Virus record (IMG/VR): IMGVR_UViG_3300013132_000028
Coordinates: 1-64,000 of that record
DNA from: a virus
Reading direction: 5' to 3' (one strand)
Length of the DNA: 64,000 bases
Below, in pieces: positions 47,228 to 53,522 of the stretch. Both the position numbers and the translations under genes were made by a program. The stretch's first letter is position 1; each line of letters starts with the position of its first letter. The notes beneath the pieces were generated by a model, which made no database searches, had not been told where the DNA came from, and saw only the letters and a list, made by a program, of their open reading frames with translations.

Positions 47228-47749
47228 TTACGGCACCGCCGCAGTGCAGCTTAGGGTTACGACTTGAAAGCCACCTTCTGGTTGCAGGGTGTCCACGGTT
47301 GCTATTACTCCCACGCCAAAACCGCCTTCTTCCCACTGGTCTAGCGCTGCTGCCGACTCTATTAAAATCCAGGCGTCGTACGCTGCCACCGTTGCTGCTT
47401 TGGTCAAGCTAGCGGTGCTCGGGGCAGCCCCGGTGTGTCCACCGCTCGGTACCGGACGTGCAACAGAAACGCTAAAAGTGGCTGTTCGCGGGGCCTCGCA
47501 TTTTTGCGGCGTGGCCACCTGCGAGCCGGGCGCGCCTAAGTACATCTGGTTAAACGAAACCACCAGTTGTTCGCAATCCACCGGCGGCAGACCAATGGAC
47601 CAGTACCTGCGTGTTGGAAGAGGCATGCCGTAGGCTGTGTACTGAGCGACAACGGTTTCTAGCACTCTCTCCAGGAATACCTTTAGGTGCTTCGCATCGT
47701 CTGAGACTTCTTCGTCAAAAGTAGGAGCTGCTCCGGGACTGTAGCTCAT
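47228..47749 (-). CDS. Tail terminator-like protein
   Basis: The 173-residue product begins MSYSPGAAPTFDEEVSDDAK and has LERVLETVVAQYTAYG, RRYWSIGLPPVDCEQLVVSF and a strand GFQVVTLSCTAA at the end. The mixed alpha/beta pattern and place between connectors and the neck protein fit a tail terminator or head-closure protein. It overlaps the stop of the 60-residue gene by four bases (ATGA). The family call comes from position and length, not from a strong motif. Confidence 0.6.
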   Translation of the reverse strand: MSYSPGAAPTFDEEVSDDAKHLKVFLERVLETVVAQYTAYGMPLPTRRYWSIGLPPVDCEQLVVSFNQMYLGAPGSQVATPQKCEAPRTATFSVSVARPVPSGGHTGAAPSTASLTKAATVAAYDAWILIESAAALDQWEEGGFGVGVIATVDTLQPEGGFQVVTLSCTAAVP

Positions 47750-47928
47750 GGTGACTCTGTTTCTGGTTCACCAAGAAGCAAATTTGCTTGTCTGTCCGCT
47801 TCAATCTGCTCTGGAGTTCTACCGCTTCTCGGCGCCTGTCCTGCACGTATCGTGTGTAGCACACGCATCTGCTCTAACAGTGGCAGGTGGGCGTACTCGT
47901 CTGGTACGTCTCTGTGTACTTTTCTCAC
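47746..47928 (-). CDS. Small hypothetical protein, 60 aa
   Basis: The 60-residue product begins MRKVHRDVPDEYAHLPLLEQMRV and is charged and mostly helical. It overlaps the terminator-like gene by four bases and lies just after the 42-residue gene. Such short proteins occur between connector genes in many actinophages. No family is recognised. Confidence 0.55.
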   Translation of the reverse strand: MRKVHRDVPDEYAHLPLLEQMRVLHTIRAGQAPRSGRTPEQIEADRQANLLLGEPETESP

Positions 47929-47930
47929 TG

Positions 47931-48059
47931 TTATTCCTTGTCTGCTTCTGGCTCAGGGTTAGGGTTAACAACGACTGGGGCGGCTTTTGCTTTTGGCTTC
48001 CGCTTCGTCTGCTGAGTCGGCTGGCCTGTTTTCATGTCTGCTGATCTGAAGTTTTTCAT
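47931..48059 (-). CDS. Small Lys/Pro-rich protein, 42 aa
   Basis: An open frame from ATG 48057-48059 to TAA 47931-47933 encodes MKNFRSADMKTGQPTQQTKRKP followed by a Lys/Ala/Pro stretch and an acidic end. It fills the gap between the 60-residue gene and the adaptor gene with spacings of 2 and 20 bases, and has AAGGAAAAA upstream. Composition suggests a disordered basic protein, possibly a structural tail or decoration peptide. Function unknown. Confidence 0.55.
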   Translation of the reverse strand: MKNFRSADMKTGQPTQQTKRKPKAKAAPVVVNPNPEPEADKE

Positions 48060-48079
48060 GCTTTTTTCCTTTCTTAGTT

Positions 48080-49219
48080 TTATAGAGTGTAGACCGGTTC
48101 GGTAGACTCGGCTAGCTGAACTGACAGGTTGCCGGAGATTAGGTTAATTACCTCGTCTACACTTGGATTGTTTGGCGTCGGACGTGATACGTACAAGTCC
48201 CAGGTACCAGGGTCGTGCAGACCTAAAATTGATTTTGCGTCCGCGTAGGGGACAGCAACTGTCACCCGTGAACCGACAGTGTCTAGCGTCGCGGCGTTCT
48301 CTACGACTCTCGTATACGTACCGGCCCAATTAGTTATGCGGACTTCTAGGTCCCAGCTGTTGTCGTCTAGCAGGAACAGTCCGCTCACGTCTTCCAGCTC
48401 TATGACTCGTGCGCCGACTTGGTTAGGCTTCGTAGCAATGTCAAACAAGCTCTGTGGCAGCACGAACGGTTTTGGGTTTACTCTGCGTGCTCTAGGCACG
48501 TCTGGTGAGAACACCCTGGCGCGCGCTCTAGCTCTGTCTGGGTTTACGGCGCGCAGGAACAAGTCTACCGCGTAGATACCTGAGCGCAGTTCGTCGATGA
48601 AATCTTGGTTGTCTAGTACAGTGTAGGTTACGCCTTGACGTGCGATTGACGTGACACGGTTTGGCAGCGCGCAGTCGTCTGTGCCTTCATACAGCTTAAC
48701 CAGCTCTAGCGCCAGGGTTCTTGCGGCCATGCGGCCCGCTGTCGGTGGCGGAGCTCCATACGTGTAGGTTACTTCTACGTTGCATGGAAAAAAGTTTTTA
48801 CCAAACGTAGCCTCGAGAGTCGAGTGCTCTACTAGTCTGTAGTTCATCGGGTCCACCAAGTCGCCCCTTAGGGTCCTTACGTTGTGTACCTCGATGACTC
48901 TTCGGCCGCGCAGACGGAGTCTGGACCTGGCTGAGTTTGCCTCAGAGGAGAACTCTGTACCGAATCTGTCTATGTCTCCTACTGGAATGTTGAATATGGT
49001 GCCTTCTAGCAAAGCAGGGGTAAACGTCTGAGCCGATGCCCCCAGCAAACGAATGTTGCTGGCGCACACGTATCTTTCGGTGACCGTAGTGATACCCGTA
49101 AATTTTCTACCGGACAAGGCCCACAGCATGTAGGACGCGGTTTTACACGCCTCGTAAGAGTGCGTAGAACTTGAGTACTCACCCAGTTCTTCCACGTTAG
49201 TCCATAAATTTGTTGCCAT
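48080..49219 (-). CDS. Head-tail connector/adaptor protein with C-terminal extension
   Basis: The 379-residue product begins MATNLWTNVEELGEYSSSTHSYEAC and contains ACKTASYMLWALSGRKF and VEVTYTYGAPPPTAGRMAARTLALELVKLYEG, the helical hallmark of gp6-like head-tail adaptors, in which strand and helix bundles line the portal ring. The C-terminal 150 residues (VIELEDVSGLFLLDDNSWDLEVRI...) form an additional beta domain, longer than the small standard adaptor. ATG 49219 follows a hairpin-containing gap of 100 bases. Confidence 0.7.
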   Translation of the reverse strand: MATNLWTNVEELGEYSSSTHSYEACKTASYMLWALSGRKFTGITTVTERYVCASNIRLLGASAQTFTPALLEGTIFNIPVGDIDRFGTEFSSEANSARSRLRLRGRRVIEVHNVRTLRGDLVDPMNYRLVEHSTLEATFGKNFFPCNVEVTYTYGAPPPTAGRMAARTLALELVKLYEGTDDCALPNRVTSIARQGVTYTVLDNQDFIDELRSGIYAVDLFLRAVNPDRARARARVFSPDVPRARRVNPKPFVLPQSLFDIATKPNQVGARVIELEDVSGLFLLDDNSWDLEVRITNWAGTYTRVVENAATLDTVGSRVTVAVPYADAKSILGLHDPGTWDLYVSRPTPNNPSVDEVINLISGNLSVQLAESTEPVYTL

Positions 49220-49258
49220 GTCTGTGTCCTTTGGTTAGCTTACTCTACCGATAAAAGA

Positions 49259-49305
49259 GGGCGACGTACCTGTGTCTACAATTTGACACAGTAGGTACGT
49301 CGCCC
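49259..49305 (-). terminator. Strong hairpin between tail tube and connector genes
   Basis: GGGCGACGTACCTGTGTC (49259-49276) pairs with GACACA (49285-49290) and, after a three-base bulge, GGTACGTCGCCC (49294-49305), giving 18 pairs around an eight-base loop. On the leftward transcript it follows the tail tube gene and is followed by TCTTTTATC, so it may end or reduce transcription into the connector genes. This agrees with a need for many tube copies and few connector copies. Confidence 0.75.
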
Positions 49306-49319
49306 CGTTCTTGGCCCTG

Positions 49320-50360
49320 CTACAGGGTTGGGTCTTCGGTAGAAGAAACTATGTAGTCGGATGGCAGCTCTGGGTTGTAGCCCTCGTTGCCTGGGATGTT
49401 GTAAGCTGTCTGTGATCCGGAGTCGGTGAAGGCGGCGACTGCACGTCCTGCAGCTGCGACAACCGAGGTTCCACTATCTGCAGTGGACGGGATGTTGTCA
49501 CCCGTCTTGCTGTAGGTAAAGGTTGTGTCGGACGGTGCGGCTGTGATGGTGTACGTACCGTCAATAGATGGGTCTAGGTTGCTTACTACCACGCGGTCGC
49601 CGGCTAGATAGTTGTGTGCGGCAGCCGTGGTTAGGGTAACTACGTTGTTTGTACGTGCCTTGTTGCTGATCGTAGCAGATAGCTGTGGGTGCCACTTGTG
49701 GAAGCCCTTGTATCCGGTAGGAGCCCAAGTCGTACGTGCGTAGGCGTATGGACGGTCAGACGCCACTGGGAACTCCCAGCGCTCGTCTAGGCCGGAACCG
49801 AATGTCTCGTTTCCAAGTCCGTAGCCTTCAAAAGTGTTTGCCAATAGGCCGTTCTCAATCACACGGTCGCCTGACTGACGTAGCTTGACGTATGGGAAGA
49901 TCCAGTGGAAGTAAGGCAGTGTTAGCGCCTTCTTTCCGTCCTTGATTGCCAGCGACCAGACTTCTACGGCTACGCCGTTTGCCTGTGGGTCGTCGCCAAC
50001 GTTAGGTGCTGCCCAACCTACGCTCTTTACGTTTGGTGATGCGTATGTGCCGAGGTTCTTGCGTAGTAACAAACCGCCGGAAAGTAGTTGTGAAAGTTCT
50101 GGGTCTGGCTCGCAGATCGCGATTTCCATAGTGACACGCTTTAATGTGTCTGGTGCCTGGTAGGCTACACATACAGTGCCATCCGCGGCCTTTTCAGTGA
50201 TCTCGTCGCCTGCTTCGTACTCCGGCGTGAATGATGCACGGATGAAGGCTGATGTTGTGTATACGTCGTTTTCACCATTTAAGAGAGCACCGTTTGCGTC
50301 TAAGCGGGTTACCCGTATAGACACACCTTGGATGCTCGCTGCGTAGTCCTGGGTAGCCAT
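49320..50360 (-). CDS. Major tail (tube) protein with inserted beta domain
   Basis: The 346-residue product has the layout of a siphovirus major tail protein: a first strand set (IQGVSIRVTRLDANG), a central TLKRVTMEIAICEPDPELSQLLSGG and the ring-forming VEVWSLAIKDGKKAL, LPYFHWIFPYVKLR. After residue 228 an added beta module (VVTLTTAAAHNYLAGDRVVV...SDTTFTYSK) is seen, then a C-terminal tail. A similar module occurs in the hub gene and a fibre. Added immunoglobulin-like domains on tube proteins decorate the tail surface. It precedes a terminator-like hairpin. Confidence 0.8.
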   Translation of the reverse strand: MATQDYAASIQGVSIRVTRLDANGALLNGENDVYTTSAFIRASFTPEYEAGDEITEKAADGTVCVAYQAPDTLKRVTMEIAICEPDPELSQLLSGGLLLRKNLGTYASPNVKSVGWAAPNVGDDPQANGVAVEVWSLAIKDGKKALTLPYFHWIFPYVKLRQSGDRVIENGLLANTFEGYGLGNETFGSGLDERWEFPVASDRPYAYARTTWAPTGYKGFHKWHPQLSATISNKARTNNVVTLTTAAAHNYLAGDRVVVSNLDPSIDGTYTITAAPSDTTFTYSKTGDNIPSTADSGTSVVAAAGRAVAAFTDSGSQTAYNIPGNEGYNPELPSDYIVSSTEDPTL

Positions 50361-50402
50361 TTAGCTGTCTCCTTGATTCTGGTTTTTTAACCTGGGGTTA
50401 TC

Positions 50403-51281
50403 TTACGCCGTTATATCTACCCTGATAGTTTGGTAGACAGAGGTATCTACGTAGATACCGGCGGCACGGGTTGCCTTGATTCTCATGTCGTTAACACTGG
50501 CGGCAACGCCCTGGGCCAGCGATTCGTTTATTACTTCTGACTTGCCGAGATGAACCTCGACAGTTCCGGTAGCAAAAATCCACTTGTGGGTGGCGTCCGC
50601 AGCTGCCTGGGCATTCCCGATTGGACCGCCTCCGGAGTATCCGGAGCCTACCACTACGGGAGTTCCTAGACGTGTTCTAATTTGGTTTTCTGCTATTACT
50701 AGCCTGTTTCCCAGGATAGAAGCTACGTCACGTGTCATGTGGATTACTGCCTTTTCACCGCATGGAGAGCCGGCAATACCTTGTTCCAACTTAGCTAAGC
50801 AGATGTCTGCTCTTACGTTGGCAGCGTTAGAAATTACTGTGGCTCCACCAGTTTTAATTAGGTATGCTGTAGTGTTGGCTGCTGCACCGGTTCCGGTGTC
50901 GCCGCGAACTGCTACTCCTTCCCACAGTTCTTTCTCTAGTGCTTTCTGAGTGGCTGCCTCTAGCTGGCGTAAGACGCGGGCAAAACGGTCTTCTCCGAGT
51001 ACACCGAACGTCGAAATGAAGTCCTCTGTCTCGATGAAAAACGGTACGACGCGCTGAAAACGTGTCGTGCCTGACTGGTTTGCTAGCGGATTGCCATCTA
51101 CAGCCTCGTCATTTTTGTTGAGAATACGAATTGTTGGATTTGACTCATCTTCCTGGTCAAACCCGCGAATCCAGCGTTCTCCGTCTTCTGAGGTGCTGTG
51201 GTTGTACACCTTTGCGACACTCAGAAGCCCGTAGGGGTTCGGAATGAGCTCTGGAGCTTTTACTACTCCCGTGAACGGCAT
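50403..51281 (-). CDS. Capsid-associated protein, HK97-like fold suspected
   Basis: The 292-residue product begins MPFTGVVKAPELIPNPYGLLS and has FFIETEDFISTFGVLGEDRFARVLRQ, LEKELWEGVAVRGDTGTG, then VIHMTRDVASILGNRLVIAENQ and VYQTIRVDI. The pattern of a long helix followed by a small A-domain resembles an HK97-type capsid or a minor capsid protein. It lies between the MCP-like gene and the tail tube gene. It might be a second capsid protein, a head vertex or a decoration component. The exact role is not established. Confidence 0.55.
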   Translation of the reverse strand: MPFTGVVKAPELIPNPYGLLSVAKVYNHSTSEDGERWIRGFDQEDESNPTIRILNKNDEAVDGNPLANQSGTTRFQRVVPFFIETEDFISTFGVLGEDRFARVLRQLEAATQKALEKELWEGVAVRGDTGTGAAANTTAYLIKTGGATVISNAANVRADICLAKLEQGIAGSPCGEKAVIHMTRDVASILGNRLVIAENQIRTRLGTPVVVGSGYSGGGPIGNAQAAADATHKWIFATGTVEVHLGKSEVINESLAQGVAASVNDMRIKATRAAGIYVDTSVYQTIRVDITA

Positions 51282-51348
51282 CTTTATGTTTCTCCTTTGT
51301 GCTTCCGAGTGTTCGCTTAAGTTACTACTTAACTAGCTAAGTTCTATC

Positions 51349-53358
51349 CTAGAGCTCAACTGTTGATGCTGCTACGCCGCCCAACGTGTCACGGAGAGCT
51401 GCTGCTGCACCGTTGACAGAGATGGTGGATGTAACTGCGAGGCTTTCGATACCGACCTTGGCGATACCCTCGAAGGTCTCAACGAACATCTTGTAGTCGT
51501 TGGTTCCGACGAGCGTGGAGTCGCGGATGATACCTAGGTCTAGTGTTCCGCCGTCTAGGAACAGGAATGTTCCCTCGGCAAACAGACGCCATGTGAAGGT
51601 GTCTGGGAATTCGACCATGCCACCTGCGCTCTGTGCACCAAAGACACCTGCGTCCGTCGTAAACGTAATGTTTACGTTGCGGCTTGCAAGGTAGCCTTCG
51701 ATCTCAGAGTAGGTTGCACCTAGGTTGCCATCACCAGGCATGTTTAGTGCCAAGTCAGCGATTATCGCATCTCGTACCCATGCAGGAACGATTGCTGCGA
51801 GTGGTGCGTCTGCCTCTAGGCGGTGACGTGAACGGTAACCAGCAGCAGCGCGACCAATTTGTACTAGGAAGTCGCGTGCTACACCGATTACGTTGGTAGA
51901 TGTAACTGCTACTGAGCCTGCGTCGATCTTGTCAAGTAGGTACTGCTCAGCAATACGTGAGTGCTGAATCAGACCTAGCTCGTTGTGTCGAGCTACAAGC
52001 TCTGGATATGCACGAGACATCAAGTTACCAAACTGCATTTGCATCGTGATTGCATCAGTTGCAACGGTGTTTTCACCGGCTGCAGTAACGGTCAAGCTAG
52101 CCTTTGTAGCGCCGGCTGGAGTGGTGTCTGTGGCGTTTGTCCAAGTTCCGACAGCGTTTGCTGCACCTGACAGAGTCGGTGGAGTGATGAAGCGGATACC
52201 GCCTCGATCTGCTTGGAACTTAGGAAGTGAGTCACGCACCGGACGGCCTGTTGTGCCAAAGCCAAAGATGTCGTAACGAACTTCGAATGGTGCGGCATGG
52301 CCACCGGAAGCGACGAGCGCTTCAGGTCCGGCTACTGCCTGTATCTTATTCCAGTTTGCTTCTGCATCCTGGGTTAGTTGACGGTCCTCTGGATATGAAG
52401 TTGCCAGAGATGCGACGATGTGCTGCTCTCCGTCGCCACCATTTACACGGCGTAGGCCGTGTAGGCGCTTGACGAAAGCGTCTGCTACATCTGTCATGTT
52501 TGTCATTGGTGCTCCCGCTGTATAGCCAGGAATGTCAGCGCCTGCCGTGATCGCCACGGGCGCGGCTTCTGTCGTCCTGTCTGTAGGGCGGCGGTCAGCT
52601 GGAGCTTGGACTTCCAAGCTTTCTGACTCGGTTACGGCGGCTGTCACTGTTGTTGCCTCCTGGGTTTCTACTGCGGTTTCTTCCACAGTCTCGTTGCTGG
52701 TTGCTGCGGCTTCGGCTTCTTTTGCCGGTTCTGCTACTGCTTCTGCAGTTGCAGCTGTCGCTAGCTCCGCGACCTCATTAGAGGCCTCGGACTTTTCTTT
52801 CTTTTCTTCTTCTTCTTTTGCCTCTTTAGCCTTTAGTTCTTCGGCTGAATCGGCTTTTACAGTATTCTCGTCAGCGGCTGCCTCTGTGGCTGCTGCTGCT
52901 TCGACTACTGGTTCAGCTGTTGCTGGTTGTTCTGGTTGTTCGGATGAAAGCTCCGCAGCCTTCTCCGTCTCAGTTGACGCCTCGGTCGTTGCTGCTTCTT
53001 CCTTCTTTTCCTCGGCTTTTTCTTCCTCGGCTGGCACTTCTGCTTCGCCTTCGGCTTTGGCCGGCTCTTCTTCAGGTTGATTTGCAGCTTGTTCCGTGTT
53101 GTCTGCGTTGCCACGCACTCTTGCGGCAGCTTCTGCTGCACGCGCTGCTAGCTCTGAAAGCTCTGCCTCGCGGCGAGCTACTTCTGAGCGAACAGTGTCG
53201 AGCATGTCGGCAAGCGACGTCATCGCGTCGACTGTCTGTGGAGATGGCTCTTCGCCTTCAACCGTTTCGAATTCGCTGACGATAGCACTCTGTAGCTCTG
53301 TGAGTTGTTCCTCAGTGAGCTCAGACAGCTTGTCTAGCATTTCTTTGATACGGTCCAC
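51349..53358 (-). CDS. Major capsid protein fused to acidic scaffold-like N-terminal domain
   Basis: The 669-residue product has two parts. Residues 1-260 are helical and very rich in Glu and Ala (EEEKAEEKKEEAA and similar runs), as expected for an internal scaffold (delta) domain that is removed on capsid maturation. From about residue 265 a capsid-like region follows: PFEVRYDIFGFGTTGRPVRDSLPKF, GGIRFITPP, and the C-terminal MVEFPDTFTWRLFAEGTFLFLDGGTLDLG. HK97-like capsids often have such leader domains; this one is unusually long. ATG 53358 is preceded by a promoter-like site at 53475-53503. Confidence 0.8.
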   Translation of the reverse strand: MDRIKEMLDKLSELTEEQLTELQSAIVSEFETVEGEEPSPQTVDAMTSLADMLDTVRSEVARREAELSELAARAAEAAARVRGNADNTEQAANQPEEEPAKAEGEAEVPAEEEKAEEKKEEAATTEASTETEKAAELSSEQPEQPATAEPVVEAAAATEAAADENTVKADSAEELKAKEAKEEEEKKEKSEASNEVAELATAATAEAVAEPAKEAEAAATSNETVEETAVETQEATTVTAAVTESESLEVQAPADRRPTDRTTEAAPVAITAGADIPGYTAGAPMTNMTDVADAFVKRLHGLRRVNGGDGEQHIVASLATSYPEDRQLTQDAEANWNKIQAVAGPEALVASGGHAAPFEVRYDIFGFGTTGRPVRDSLPKFQADRGGIRFITPPTLSGAANAVGTWTNATDTTPAGATKASLTVTAAGENTVATDAITMQMQFGNLMSRAYPELVARHNELGLIQHSRIAEQYLLDKIDAGSVAVTSTNVIGVARDFLVQIGRAAAGYRSRHRLEADAPLAAIVPAWVRDAIIADLALNMPGDGNLGATYSEIEGYLASRNVNITFTTDAGVFGAQSAGGMVEFPDTFTWRLFAEGTFLFLDGGTLDLGIIRDSTLVGTNDYKMFVETFEGIAKVGIESLAVTSTISVNGAAAALRDTLGGVAASTVEL

Positions 53359-53474
53359 TTACTGTCCCTCCTCCGGGCCAGTCACGACAGGCTAATTGTT
53401 AGCCGGTCTCGCTGATCAGTCGAGGTCGAGGGACTCTTAAAAAACCACATGGGCCAGAGGCACTCTACCTGATC

Positions 53475-53503
53475 TGTATATTACTTTGGGTTTATCAGGT
53501 CAA
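53475..53503 (-). promoter_or_regulatory. Sigma-70-like promoter upstream of the capsid gene
   Basis: On the leftward strand TTGACC (53498-53503) lies exactly 17 bases before TATACA (53475-53480). Compared with TTGACA and TATAAT, matches are 5/6 and 4/6. It falls in the 164-base gap between the protease stop (53523) and the capsid start (53358), leaving a long 5' leader of about 110 bases. A separate strong start of transcription for the capsid gene would be sensible. Activity is not proved. Confidence 0.55.
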
Positions 53504-53522
53504 TCTGTGAGATTTTGCGCAC

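Noticed and set aside
51317-51332. TTAAGT-TACT-ACTTAA palindrome between the capsid and the next gene
   Set aside because: It is short and AT-rich, with no following T run; expected by chance in AT-rich gaps.
52532-53080. Ser/Ala-rich plus-strand frame opposite the capsid leader
   Set aside because: It is the reverse frame of the Glu/Ala-rich leader. Its low complexity results from the codon pattern of the real gene.
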